A stretch of 64,000 nt of DNA from Pricia mediterranea (GTDB lineage: Bacteria; Bacteroidota; Bacteroidia; Flavobacteriales; Flavobacteriaceae). Position 1 is the first letter of the stretch, and each line of letters begins with the position of its first letter. Below, one piece after another: positions 27,507 through 37,010 of the stretch. Under the pieces are notes generated by a model. It worked only from the letters and a program-made list of their open reading frames with translations. It was not told the DNA's origin and made no database searches. Position numbers and translations under genes: made by a program. Where the stretch lies: the NCBI RefSeq assembly GCF_032248455.1, contig NZ_JAVTTP010000001.1, positions 4,004,001-4,068,000 on the forward strand, read 5' to 3'.

Positions 27507-29336
27507 ATGAAAAGAACCCTTGTCGCTATAGTATTTACGTTGTCCGTAACCGGACAACTATCCGCCCAGGAACGACCGCTCTGGGAGCTGGAAGAGGTCG
27601 TTGTATCCGATATCCGCCTGAAAAACTACGCCGAAGGCCATAAGCTGAACCATTTGTCGGACAGTACAATACAACACGGAGGCACTTTTTTGACCTCTCT
27701 GCTGGCCTTCCACTCCAACATCCATTTTAAGGAGAACGGCTACGGCATGGTGTCCTCTCCGGCCTTTCGGGGAACGAATGCCTCCCACACCGCCGTGGTC
27801 TGGAACGGGATCAATATCAACTCTCCCTTAAACGGACAGGTAGATTTCAATACCCTGGCCCCCCTCAATTATAGTTCGGTGGATATCCGCAGCGGTGGGG
27901 GCAGCGTTCAGTTCGGCACCGGGGCGATCGGGGGCAGTGTGCATTTGAACAACGCCTTGCGGTTCGACGAACATTTTGACCATCGGGCCCTGATCGGTTA
28001 CGGCAGTTTTGATACCCAAAAAGTGAGCTACGAACAAGGCTTCGGCAATGGGAAGTGGTCGCACAGCTTCGGGGTCAACTATTTGGCATCGGACAATGAC
28101 TATGCCTACCTGAAGACCGACCGCCGGAACCAAAACGGGGAATTTCGGAATATCTCGTTCAACTTTAATGCCGGATACGTGCTGACGGATAAAAACGTGC
28201 TGCGCTTGTACCATCAAACATTTACGGGCGATCGGAACCTTTCCGGCACATTGGTGGCACCGGGCCGAAGCCGGTATGAAGATGACCGGTCCCATACCCA
28301 GTTGGAATGGGTGAATTTGGGCCAAAAGTCTGTTTCTACCCTTAAACTTGCCCACCTTTACGAAGGGTTCAAACATTTTGAGAACAAGGATTCGGATACC
28401 TTTTCGGAGGGAAAGGTAACAACATTATTGGCCCGTTATTCCCATGATATCGAGTTTTCCGATGCCTTTCGATTGAATTCCTATTTGGAATACGACCACT
28501 ATCGGGGCGAAGGGGGAAGTTTTGGAAGCCCACAGCGTAACGATGTCGCCCTAACGGCCTTGGCAAGGCACAAGGTAGCTGCAGATTTCGTCTATTCAGT
28601 AGGACTTAGAAAGGATTTCTCCTCCGATTTTTCAAGTCCCCTTGTTTTTTCCCTGGATGGCGCCTATACGTTAAGCCAACACTACGGGCTGCAGTTAAGC
28701 GCCTCCCGAAATTTCAGAAGTCCCACTTTTAACGACCTCTATTGGGTGCCCGGAGGCAATCTAGACCTCGTACCCGAAAACTCGTACCAGATCGATTTGG
28801 GACAGGTGTTGGAATTCGGAAGTATGACCTTTAACCTGAACGGATACTACATCGCTACAAATGATATGATTCGATGGCTTCCCAGCGGCTCGGGACTCTG
28901 GTCCCCATCCAATGTCGATGAGGTTCGGATTTATGGATTGGAAGGCGAATTCACATTGGACTATCCTATTCAAAAAAAGCAAGCGTTAGTTGTCAAGGCG
29001 AACTATGCCTATACCGTTTCCGAGGACAAAGCGACCCGTGAACAACTGATCTATGTCCCTTTCCATCGAGCAAACGCTTCCGTCGCTTATAACCTGTCAT
29101 CCGTACGCCTGTTTTACCAGCATCTGTACAATGGTCCCGTTTCTATTATCGGAGGTCAGCTCGCAGGGTATCAGGTGGCCAATGCCGGCATCACGTATTC
29201 GTCAAAATTAGGCGGAAGAATACAGTATGAAGTAGGACTTACACTGAACAATGTATTCAATAGCTATTACGAAAATGTGGCCTTGCGCCCCATGCCCAAT
29301 AGAAATATTCAAACCCAATTACTTCTAAATTTTTAA
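27507..29336 (+). CDS. btuB: TonB-dependent outer-membrane cobalamin receptor
   Basis: About 609 residues from the ATG at 27507. A signal peptide (MKRTLVAIVFTLSVTGQLSAQ, cleaved after LSAQ) fits this start better than a TTG 33 bp upstream. The TonB box region is LEEVVVSDIR, followed by a plug domain (SSPAFRGTNASHT, VVWNGININ, SGGGSVQFGTGAIGGSVHL) and a beta-barrel ending NRNIQTQLLLNF. There is no N-terminal carboxypeptidase-like extension, as expected for BtuB rather than SusC. It imports cobalamin across the outer membrane using the TonB system and is controlled by the riboswitch just upstream. Confidence 0.92.
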   Translation: MKRTLVAIVFTLSVTGQLSAQERPLWELEEVVVSDIRLKNYAEGHKLNHLSDSTIQHGGTFLTSLLAFHSNIHFKENGYGMVSSPAFRGTNASHTAVVWNGININSPLNGQVDFNTLAPLNYSSVDIRSGGGSVQFGTGAIGGSVHLNNALRFDEHFDHRALIGYGSFDTQKVSYEQGFGNGKWSHSFGVNYLASDNDYAYLKTDRRNQNGEFRNISFNFNAGYVLTDKNVLRLYHQTFTGDRNLSGTLVAPGRSRYEDDRSHTQLEWVNLGQKSVSTLKLAHLYEGFKHFENKDSDTFSEGKVTTLLARYSHDIEFSDAFRLNSYLEYDHYRGEGGSFGSPQRNDVALTALARHKVAADFVYSVGLRKDFSSDFSSPLVFSLDGAYTLSQHYGLQLSASRNFRSPTFNDLYWVPGGNLDLVPENSYQIDLGQVLEFGSMTFNLNGYYIATNDMIRWLPSGSGLWSPSNVDEVRIYGLEGEFTLDYPIQKKQALVVKANYAYTVSEDKATREQLIYVPFHRANASVAYNLSSVRLFYQHLYNGPVSIIGGQLAGYQVANAGITYSSKLGGRIQYEVGLTLNNVFNSYYENVALRPMPNRNIQTQLLLNF

Positions 29337-29340
29337 AACA

Positions 29341-30444
29341 ATGAGATTAAAACAACTGATTTTGACCACGGCCGCGGCGGTATTTTTATTGGCCTCTTGT
29401 AGCAATGATGATGGTGGACCGCTGGTGCCGGATCCGAGTCCCGAACCCTTAGCATTTGAAAACGGCATTATCGTCGTCAACGAAGGGGGCATTACCAGCG
29501 GAAACGCTTCCATTAGCTTTATACCGGATGATTTAAGCGCGGTGCAACATAGCATTTTCGGTTCCGCCAACGGAGTGGACGCGTGGGGCGATACGGCGCA
29601 GAGTATGGCATTCCACGGCAATCTGGGCTTCATTGTCGTCAATTACTCACGAAAAATAGAGGTCGTGAACCGTTATACCTTTACTTCCGTGGCCACCATC
29701 GGCGGGGGTGATGAATCTGAGTTGATGAGTCCCCGTTACATGGCGGTTGCCGACGGAAAGGGCTACGTGAGCGATTGGGGCGACCCTAGTGATCCGGAAG
29801 ACGATTTTGTAGCCGTCATAGACTTGGAGAACTATGCGGTGACAACAAAAATTCCCGTTGGCGAAGGTCCCGAGCGCCTTCTGGCAAAGGATAATATCAT
29901 CTACGTGGCCCTTGAGGGCGGTTACAACTTCAACAATGGCATAGCAATGATCGATTCGGATTCCGATACGGTAACGGGATCCCTTTCAGTAGGGGAGGGG
30001 CCCAATTCCCTGCAACTGGACGCGGATGGTAATCTGTGGGTGCTTTCCGGGGGGAAGCCCGCCTATACCGAGGACGAGACCGCTGGCCAATTGAATAAGA
30101 TCGATACGGACAGCCGTACCGTGACGGAGTCCCTATCCTTTTTTCCGACAGAACATCCGGGGCATTTGTCCTACGAGGATGGCAGGTTGTATTATACGCT
30201 GGGCGCGAGTGTTTTTATGATGGATGTTTCCGATGTCGAATTGCCCGAAGAACCTGAGATGACCGGGGTTTTCTTTTATGACATGACCGTTAAGGAAGGG
30301 AAGCTTTACGGAGCCGATGCGAAGGATTTTGCTAGCAACGGTTCGTTGGAAATCTACGATTTGTCGGATAATTCCCTAATAACCTCAAAGGAAGTCGGGG
30401 TCAATCCCGGGGCGATTTATTTTAATGCTGCTGCGGGGGAATAA
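29341..30444 (+). CDS. btuG: BtuG-like surface lipoprotein, beta-propeller
   Basis: A 367-residue lipoprotein four bases after btuB. The lipobox is LLASC and is followed by SNDDGG, an acidic stretch like the Bacteroidota surface-export signal. The mature part has repeated propeller blades (GLGFIVVNYSRKIEVVN-type, VAVIDLENYAV, GIAMIDSDSDTVTGSLSVGEGPNSL, LYYTLGASVFMMDVSD; the longest is split here only for reading). In Bacteroides, BtuG is a seven-bladed propeller that caps BtuB and captures B12 with very high affinity. Position, fold and lipoprotein signal all match that role. The assignment is by context and fold, not by identified binding residues. Confidence 0.8.
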   Translation: MRLKQLILTTAAAVFLLASCSNDDGGPLVPDPSPEPLAFENGIIVVNEGGITSGNASISFIPDDLSAVQHSIFGSANGVDAWGDTAQSMAFHGNLGFIVVNYSRKIEVVNRYTFTSVATIGGGDESELMSPRYMAVADGKGYVSDWGDPSDPEDDFVAVIDLENYAVTTKIPVGEGPERLLAKDNIIYVALEGGYNFNNGIAMIDSDSDTVTGSLSVGEGPNSLQLDADGNLWVLSGGKPAYTEDETAGQLNKIDTDSRTVTESLSFFPTEHPGHLSYEDGRLYYTLGASVFMMDVSDVELPEEPEMTGVFFYDMTVKEGKLYGADAKDFASNGSLEIYDLSDNSLITSKEVGVNPGAIYFNAAAGE

Positions 30445-30529
30445 TCGCGTTCTATGAGTTCAAAAAAAGGGTGGTCTAGTTCGCATGGGCAGATTCTACT
30501 GTGTTGCGACCTCCGCTTTCTGTCATTCC

Positions 30530-32020
30530 CTACCACACTATCGGTATATCCGTGACGTACATAGTGTCCCCCATCGGCGTATGAAGTTTGGAGCTGGTAA
30601 CGGTCTCCATCGGTAATGCGACGGAGAAATCCGTTTTGGCCGTAGCGGTCCCGGTAATTTCCCGAATCGCCTTGGCCAGCAAGGGCTCGTTCAGGTCGCC
30701 GAAATTGCCCAAATTAGAGAGGTCTTCCCGTAATGTGATATCGGGTTCAAGTCCCGCTGTATAGTCGGAGAAGCCATCTGCATTTTCGTTGCGGCCCAGA
30801 AGGGGTTGAATGGCCCATCGGTTGTCCGAAGCTATTTTATTTACCCGTTTCGGGCTATAGAGGTAGTTATTGTCCCGATCGTCGACCATAGTGACCGAAA
30901 ATTCGTTTTTGCCCCGGGTCTTTTCGCCTATCTGTACAACGTCCATATACGGCTCGAGCCCATTGATGACCAGTTCACTGGCCGAGGCAGAGCTTTGGGT
31001 CGTCAAAACATAGACCTTTTTCAGTTTTAAGCTGTTAATAGGGGTACCGCTGCCGGTCTTAGCCGCAAAATATTCCTGCACATCGGTATTCCGATCCTCT
31101 AGGATCTTCTGGTATTTTTCATTGTACCGGGCCTTTAAAAAGACGTCTTTGGTGTTCGTGCCGTAGATCATACTCGACAGTAGGCGAGACGTGTTTACCG
31201 AACCTCCTGGATTATAGCGCAAGTCGAGAACCAGATCGGTCACGCCCCCCGACTTGAACCTACCGAACACGTCGTTCAACTGTTCGTCGAATTCGTTGGT
31301 AAAGCCGTTGTAGACCAAGTAGGCGATTTTCTTTCCGCCGGTCTCGATAATCTCGTCTAGAAAAATGGGATTTTCCTGTAGGTTATCTTGTTTGGTCAAG
31401 GTCACTTCCTCCCCGTTGGATACTACTTTTCCATCGACGACATTGGCCATGTTCAGGGTGTAGGTAGCGCTGCTTCCGAAAAGTAGGTCCAGATAGTTCG
31501 AATCCGTCAAAGTAGTGCCGTTGACGCCCGTAAAAAGATCACCGCGTCGAATCGTTTTGGTAGCGGCATCGGAATTGGGAACGATATAACGAACGTAGCC
31601 CACAAGGTCATTGCTCTCTGGAACGCGAACGAGTCCGAATTCCATTCCGTTGCTTTTCGAGATGCCCGAAAGGGCTTGGGTCAGTTCTACATAGTCATCG
31701 TTGTAGAAACTGAAGCGATCTTCATCAAATAGTAATTGCTTATCGAAGAACTTTCCTGGATCGTCACCTTCCGAAAGCAAAAATTGGGTATAATCTCGCG
31801 AACCTTGAGAGGTATTCGGAAAGCGGTCATCCGCCAAATTATCGACCTCTGCCTGCCAAAAGTACCAAAAGTTCATGGCCTTCCACATGAAATCCTGTAC
31901 CGCTACGCCCGCATCGGGATTGGGTTCTACCGTCTCGGTAAGGTAGATGTCGTCTTCTGTTACGCACGAGGTCATCCAAAAAAGGAACAACAGTAGACCT
32001 GTTTTTAAATATGTTGACAT
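30530..32020 (-). CDS. S41 family peptidase lipoprotein
   Basis: A 496-residue C-terminal-processing-type protease. The signal ends WMTSC (Cys19) and is followed by the acidic VTEDD, suggesting export to the cell surface. An N-terminal helical region (DFMWKAMNFWYFWQAEV) precedes a PDZ-like part (IRRGDLFTGVNG) and the catalytic core: VLDLRYNPGG, Ser346 in SSASASE, and Lys371 in EKTRGK, the expected 25-residue Ser-Lys spacing. It is a close paralogue of the next gene upstream on the same strand, 76 bp away. Substrates are unknown. Confidence 0.9.
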   Translation of the reverse strand: MSTYLKTGLLLFLFWMTSCVTEDDIYLTETVEPNPDAGVAVQDFMWKAMNFWYFWQAEVDNLADDRFPNTSQGSRDYTQFLLSEGDDPGKFFDKQLLFDEDRFSFYNDDYVELTQALSGISKSNGMEFGLVRVPESNDLVGYVRYIVPNSDAATKTIRRGDLFTGVNGTTLTDSNYLDLLFGSSATYTLNMANVVDGKVVSNGEEVTLTKQDNLQENPIFLDEIIETGGKKIAYLVYNGFTNEFDEQLNDVFGRFKSGGVTDLVLDLRYNPGGSVNTSRLLSSMIYGTNTKDVFLKARYNEKYQKILEDRNTDVQEYFAAKTGSGTPINSLKLKKVYVLTTQSSASASELVINGLEPYMDVVQIGEKTRGKNEFSVTMVDDRDNNYLYSPKRVNKIASDNRWAIQPLLGRNENADGFSDYTAGLEPDITLREDLSNLGNFGDLNEPLLAKAIREITGTATAKTDFSVALPMETVTSSKLHTPMGDTMYVTDIPIVW

Positions 32021-32096
32021 AGCTTTCTCGATGAAGGTTGAGTTGTATTAAATTAGGATTGTTTCTCCTGAACCGTACAACGAAAAAAAGCCGGGT

Positions 32097-33620
32097 TTAT
32101 TTTTGCTGGGATGTTAAAGCTGTCGGTTTAACCAAGCCGTCCATAAACATATGGTCCGATGTAGGTTTGAACATTTTCGAATTCGCAATCGGCTTGGCGG
32201 ACAGTGCATGGTCAAATAAAATGCTTTTTTTGGCCGTTGCCCCAGTAATCAGGTCAAGGGTAAACGAAAGCATACGTTCGTCCTCATCCCCTAAAACTCC
32301 CAAACTTTCAATATTTTCGGTAAGTTCAAAATCCGGTACCAACCCCTCGGTATAATCAAAAAACCCGTCAGCGTTGGCGTTCCGTCCCAGCAAGGGCTGT
32401 ATGGCCCATTGATTGTCGGGATTTATAAACTGTTCGCGCTCGGGATCATAGATATATCCATTCTCAATATCATCTACCAGAGTCAGGGAAAATTCATTTT
32501 TTCCGCGTGTCTTGGTACCCACCTGGACCACATCGACATAGGGCTCGAGACCGTTGATGACCAACTCGCTTGCCGAGGCCGAGGAATTCGTCGTCAGTAC
32601 AAAAACCCTATTCAATTCAAGCGTAGTCAGCGGGGTCTTGCTGCCAATGGTCTTGTCAAAAAATTTATCCTCGACCTGTCCATCGCTCAAGGTAGATTGA
32701 ATCTTGTCATTGTATTTGGCCTTTAGGAAAACTTCATCCGTTTTAGTGCCATAGACCGCACTCGCTATTTGAATGGCCGATGACACACGACCTCCGGGAT
32801 TGTAGCGGAAATCTAAGATAAGTTCGGAAATGTTTTCGGATTTGAACGTTACGAACACCTCGTTGAGCTGGTCATCGTAATCTGCCACAAACTGATTGTA
32901 CATTAAGTATCCGATTTTAATACCGTTGCGTTCAATAACTTTACTCGTGAGTATAGGGTTTTCGGCAAAATTGTCTTCTTTGGTCAAGGGGATCTCTTTG
33001 CCATTACCGACAGGAACGCTATCTACAAAATCGGCCATATTCAAAACATAGGTACTCGCCTCGCTAAAAAGCAGGGGAATATAATTGTCCACGTTTAAAT
33101 CCTGCCCGTTCACCCCGATAAAAACGTCCCCTCTTTTAATATCTTGGCCCGAGGCATCAGAACCTGGCGCTATATAGATGACTACGCCGTACACTGTCGC
33201 CCCATCGTCACTGTAGAGATTAAATTCGAGTCCGTTGCTTTTTGTAATTCCCGAAGAGGCTTTGGTATGCACTTTATAATCCTCGTTCCAATAACTAAAC
33301 CTATCCTGATCGGATAGTAATTTATCATCGAAAAAAGCTCCGGGGTGAGCTTCGGAAGCGAGAAAGTCGATATAGTCCGGATCCGAAGAACCTGTGAACT
33401 TGTCATCGGCTAGGTTATCCACCTCGTCCTGCCAAAAATAATACGCGTTCATTGCCTGCCACATAAAATCCTCCACGGGATAGTCCGCCACGGTCTGCGG
33501 CTCATCTTTATCAGGTGTCTCTGTCTCAATATCGGGAAAAATATTGTCATCGGTTTCGCAGCCGATAAGGATCATTCCCATAAGAGCTAAAAAATAAAGA
33601 AACTTCGGATATCTTTTCAT
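32097..33620 (-). CDS. S41 family peptidase lipoprotein, paralogue
   Basis: 507 residues from the ATG at 33620. The open frame extends 38 codons further upstream, but this ATG gives a clean lipoprotein signal (MKRYPKFLYFLALMGMILIG then Cys21), so it is chosen. After the Cys comes ETDD, again acidic. It repeats the layout of its neighbour: DFMWQAMNAYYFWQDEVDNL, PDZ-like IKRGDVFIGVNG, LILDFRYNPGG, SSASASE and KTRGK. Both catalytic residues are present. The pair arose by tandem duplication. The gene is divergent from the ECF sigma gene across about 250 bp. Confidence 0.9.
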   Translation of the reverse strand: MKRYPKFLYFLALMGMILIGCETDDNIFPDIETETPDKDEPQTVADYPVEDFMWQAMNAYYFWQDEVDNLADDKFTGSSDPDYIDFLASEAHPGAFFDDKLLSDQDRFSYWNEDYKVHTKASSGITKSNGLEFNLYSDDGATVYGVVIYIAPGSDASGQDIKRGDVFIGVNGQDLNVDNYIPLLFSEASTYVLNMADFVDSVPVGNGKEIPLTKEDNFAENPILTSKVIERNGIKIGYLMYNQFVADYDDQLNEVFVTFKSENISELILDFRYNPGGRVSSAIQIASAVYGTKTDEVFLKAKYNDKIQSTLSDGQVEDKFFDKTIGSKTPLTTLELNRVFVLTTNSSASASELVINGLEPYVDVVQVGTKTRGKNEFSLTLVDDIENGYIYDPEREQFINPDNQWAIQPLLGRNANADGFFDYTEGLVPDFELTENIESLGVLGDEDERMLSFTLDLITGATAKKSILFDHALSAKPIANSKMFKPTSDHMFMDGLVKPTALTSQQK

Positions 33621-33869
33621 AGTGGAATAGTATTGAAAATTATTTGGATAATACATCCCAAAATCAATAACCGTTCCAAACAAAAAGACGCGGTAACCGG
33701 GGGATTGCTTGACCAAAATCAATCTGGCGTACACTTTGTTCTAGGATACGCCCGTCCAAAATACGTACATTACGAATAAATCAAAATTATTTGTAACAAA
33801 AATAACTATACATCGTCTTCCTTGTATAGTACCTTACATCAATCAAGATACAATCGCTCGAGCCTAAAA

Positions 33870-34379
33870 ATGCAACACTCGGAATTTTTGGATATCGTAA
33901 CGCCTTTCAAGGACAAGCTCTTTCGGCTGGCCAAACGCTTGCTGGTATCACGGGAAGAAGCGGAGGACGCTACCCAGGAGGTGCTACTGAAACTATGGTC
34001 GAAGAACGAGAAGATGGAAACCTATAACAACGCGGAAGCCTTCGCCATGACCATGACCAAAAATTTTTGTTTGGACAGGCTGAAGTCCCACCAAGCGGGA
34101 AATTTAAAACTAGTACACAGCAATTACACGGACAATGACAGTTCGCTGCAGCAGAAATTAGAAGCTGTCGATAGTGTATCGTGGGTGCAGAAAATTATGG
34201 AAGAGTTGCCCGAACAGCAAAAGATGGTGTTGCAACTGCGGGATGTAGAGCAGTACGAGTACGATGAAATATCGGAAATGCTCGAGATGAAGCCTACCGC
34301 AGTGCGAGTGGCATTGTCCCGGGCACGGAAAAGGGTCAGGGAAGAATTGATAAAAAAACATAACTATGGAATCGGATAA
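33870..34379 (+). CDS. ECF-type RNA polymerase sigma factor
   Basis: 169 residues from the ATG at 33870. A TTG 48 bp earlier is open, but MQHSEFLDIVTPFKDKLFRL is the usual ECF beginning. Region 2 shows AEDATQEVLLKLW and region 4 the helix-turn-helix YDEISEMLEMKPTAVRVALSRARKRV. The stop overlaps the next gene by 14 bp, the usual sign of translational coupling with an anti-sigma factor. It probably directs transcription of this cluster, though its target promoters were not identified. Confidence 0.92.
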   Translation: MQHSEFLDIVTPFKDKLFRLAKRLLVSREEAEDATQEVLLKLWSKNEKMETYNNAEAFAMTMTKNFCLDRLKSHQAGNLKLVHSNYTDNDSSLQQKLEAVDSVSWVQKIMEELPEQQKMVLQLRDVEQYEYDEISEMLEMKPTAVRVALSRARKRVREELIKKHNYGIG

Positions 34380-34815
34380 GATAGAAAAATTAATAGAAAA
34401 GTATTTCGAGGCCACCACGACGGTTGCCGAAGAAACGCTCTTGCGAGACTATTTCTCCCAAGATAAAGTAGCGGATCGTTTAGAGCAATACGCGCCTATG
34501 TTCCGGTATTTTGCCAAGGAAAAGGAAGAACGGTTTACAAAACCGGTAGTCGTGCCTAAAACCGGCCTATCTGGTCGAATCTGGTATTCTTGGGCCGCTA
34601 CCGCCGCAATCGTATTGCTTTTGGTCGGGGTCTATTTCAATACCTCTTCATCTGCCGATACCTTGCAAGATGCCTATACACAAAAAGAAATTGCGGCCGC
34701 CCAGGAAGCCTTGTCGCTGCTCTCGGTCAATTTTAGCAAAGGGGCGGAACAAGTTGCTTATTTGAAAGAATTTGAAAGGAACACGAACCGTTTTTTGGAC
34801 AACGGTGAAAAATAG
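34366..34815 (+). CDS. Putative anti-sigma factor, single-pass membrane protein
   Basis: 149 residues, overlapping the sigma gene by 14 bp. The N-terminal cytoplasmic part contains IEKLIEKYFEATTTVAEE and LLRDYF, a motif I associate with short Bacteroidota anti-sigma proteins. One membrane helix (about residues 73-91) is followed by a helical periplasmic tail with TQKEIAAAQEALSLL. No zinc-binding HxxxCxxC motif of ZAS anti-sigma factors is present. The role is inferred from coupling and topology. Confidence 0.7.
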   Translation: MESDKIEKLIEKYFEATTTVAEETLLRDYFSQDKVADRLEQYAPMFRYFAKEKEERFTKPVVVPKTGLSGRIWYSWAATAAIVLLLVGVYFNTSSSADTLQDAYTQKEIAAAQEALSLLSVNFSKGAEQVAYLKEFERNTNRFLDNGEK

Positions 34816-34935
34816 TCCCAAAAGGTATTAAACGCAGGCAATTCTAACGGATGTTCAGCTAAAAGTCCTGCCAAAACAGTCATTAAAAGAAAATTGCAAA
34901 CAAAATCCCTCATTAACGTAAGTAAATCAGAAATC

Positions 34936-35493
34936 ATGAAAAAGCAAATTATACCGATACTTCTGGCCCTCATGCCCATCGTGACCTTCGGGCAGGACAT
35001 TTTCGACAAATACGAAGACAGCGATCAGGTCACCTTTGTGGCCATGCAGCCCAAAATGTTCCAGATGCTGGGCAAAATGAGCGTCAGCAGTGACGACCCC
35101 GAGGCCCAGGAATTTTTCAACCTTGTAAATTCAATTACCAGTTTTAAGGTTATTACCACGGAGAGTCCCGCAATTTCAAAGGATATCGACAGCTGGGTTT
35201 CCACACGGTTAAAAAGTTCAAGCTATGAAGAGCTGATGCGGGTCAAGGACGGTGCATCGAACGTTAAGTTCTACGTCAAGGAAGGCAAGGACGCCGATCA
35301 TGTGAAAGAACTGCTCATGTTCGTCACAGGCTTAAAGGAGGCCGATATTGAGGTCGATGGAAGAAACCTTGAAACGGTGTTGCTATCCCTGACCGGAGAT
35401 ATCAATCTCCAGGATATCGGGAAACTGACCGATAAAATGGACCTGCCCGGCGGGAAACAGTTGGAAAAGGCTGGGAAAGGAAGTGGGCAATAA
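34936..35493 (+). CDS. DUF4252 family exported protein 1
   Basis: 185 residues from the ATG at 34936 (a TTG 42 bp earlier is in frame but gives no signal peptide). The signal peptide is cleaved after VTFGQ. The mature part starts DIFDKYEDSDQVTFVAMQPK and later has SSYEELMRVKDGASNVKFYVKEG (read as SSYEELMRVKDG plus NVKFYVKEG) and LLSLTGDINLQDIGKL, the pattern of DUF4252. It is the first of three paralogues downstream of the sigma and anti-sigma genes. Function unknown; probably periplasmic. Confidence 0.85.
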   Translation: MKKQIIPILLALMPIVTFGQDIFDKYEDSDQVTFVAMQPKMFQMLGKMSVSSDDPEAQEFFNLVNSITSFKVITTESPAISKDIDSWVSTRLKSSSYEELMRVKDGASNVKFYVKEGKDADHVKELLMFVTGLKEADIEVDGRNLETVLLSLTGDINLQDIGKLTDKMDLPGGKQLEKAGKGSGQ

Positions 35494-35596
35494 GCGGCGG
35501 GGAAACCGACCGCAGCAGAATTGATCCGTAGCACTACATCAAATCATAAAAAGTAGTAATAGTTCATCAATTAAAAATCACATTAACTATAAAGTC

Positions 35597-36145
35597 ATGA
35601 AAAAAGCAAATCTATTCTTCACCTTGGCATTATTGCCGTTTATCGCCCTTTCACAATCCGTCTTCGACAAATATGATGATATGGACCACGTAGGGTCGGT
35701 AACGATCAACCAAAACATGATCCGTTTGGCAGGTAATATCGCAGCTTTCGATGAAAGCGATCAAGATGCGCAGGATTTCGCCGATATTGCACAAGGCCTA
35801 AATGGTATCAAGGTGTTTATCACCCAAGATCCCGGTATATCAGAAGATATGGGCGCAACGGTCAAGGCGTACTTAAAATCCTCGACCCTAGAGGAGCTAA
35901 TGCGGGTAAAGGATAAGGATGCAACTGTAAAATTCTATGTGAAACAGGGAAAGGACGAGGACCATGTCAGCGAACTCTTGCTGTTCGTATCGGACATCGA
36001 CAATCCCAAAATCGGTATCAAAAATCGGAAGTTCGAGAGCGTGTTGGTCTCTATGACCGGCGATATCGACCTGAATAAAATCGGGGCCTTGACAAACAAA
36101 TTGAATCTACCTGAGGAATTGAACAGCGCAGGAAAATCGAAATAA
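35597..36145 (+). CDS. DUF4252 family exported protein 2
   Basis: 182 residues with a signal peptide cleaved after IALSQ. It is plainly related to the previous gene: SVFDKYDDMDHVGSVTINQN, STLEELMRVKDKDATVKFYV and SMTGDIDLNKIGAL align with the same motifs there. Spacing of about 100 bp keeps it in the same cluster. It is probably periplasmic. No catalytic motif is visible. Confidence 0.85.
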   Translation: MKKANLFFTLALLPFIALSQSVFDKYDDMDHVGSVTINQNMIRLAGNIAAFDESDQDAQDFADIAQGLNGIKVFITQDPGISEDMGATVKAYLKSSTLEELMRVKDKDATVKFYVKQGKDEDHVSELLLFVSDIDNPKIGIKNRKFESVLVSMTGDIDLNKIGALTNKLNLPEELNSAGKSK

Positions 36146-36229
36146 GCGATAAGCGGTAAACGACTACTGCCCACTGGCGGGTTTACTTTGGCATTAGCAA
36201 CAATTTTACCAAAATCTTAAAACACGATC

Positions 36230-36769
36230 ATGAAACTAGTTCCATCCATTTTAGTTGCCACTTTCTTCCTCGCTCTGACCGGCTGTTCTTCAACACAAAG
36301 CTTGCAGGAATATTATGTGGACAACTCCGAAAATCCTAACTTTTTATCCCTCGATTTGCCTGTTAGTCTTTTGAATATGGAAAATGCGGAATTGACCGAT
36401 TCGCAGCGCAAAGCTTTTGAATCCCTTAGAAAACTCAATCTTTTGGCATTTAAAAAAACGGAGGCGAACTCATCGGAATTTCAAACCGAAAAGACCAGGG
36501 TCAGGTCGATCTTAAAAAGCAATAAGTTTATTGAACTGATGAAGATCAACACGAGCTACGGCCGAGCTACCATCACCTATCTGGGCGACGATGATGCTAT
36601 CGATGAGGTCGTCATTTACGGCGACAATGACGATAAAGGTTTTATGTTGGTCCGTATCTTAGGCGATGATATGAACCCGGCCCAAATGGTCCAATTTTTA
36701 CAGGCCCTCGAAAAGTCCGATTATAAAGGTGAGGGTCTGGAAAAAATCGGGGAGTTGATCAAAGGTTGA
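36230..36769 (+). CDS. DUF4252 family lipoprotein 3
   Basis: 179 residues with a lipoprotein signal (LALTGC, Cys19) instead of a plain signal peptide. The family pattern is weaker but present: LRKLNLLAFKKTE, KSNKFIELMKINTSYGRATI, DEVVIYGDNDDKGFMLVRI and a C-terminal QALEKSDYKGEGLEKIGEL. The first two paralogues lack the cysteine, so this copy would be membrane-anchored while they are soluble. It is the last gene before the insertion sequence. Confidence 0.8.
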   Translation: MKLVPSILVATFFLALTGCSSTQSLQEYYVDNSENPNFLSLDLPVSLLNMENAELTDSQRKAFESLRKLNLLAFKKTEANSSEFQTEKTRVRSILKSNKFIELMKINTSYGRATITYLGDDDAIDEVVIYGDNDDKGFMLVRILGDDMNPAQMVQFLQALEKSDYKGEGLEKIGELIKG

Positions 36770-37010
36770 TCCCCAGGATTTGTCCTAGGCAAGGGCCCCT
36801 TTTTCCGTGTGCAACGATGAAGGGATATTCAGGAGTAAGCCCTTTTTTCGGTAAAATTTAAAGTCGGTGCCGTTCGACCGTAGAGGTCGGGCGGCATTTT
36901 CGATTTCCGGTGTCGCCTTTGAGGTCTTTTCGGTTCGGGAGGACGGATTTCGGGCCCTTCCGGTCCCGTCGGGACATAGGTCTCCCTCGGGCCTCCTGGC
37001 TGCTGGAGGC

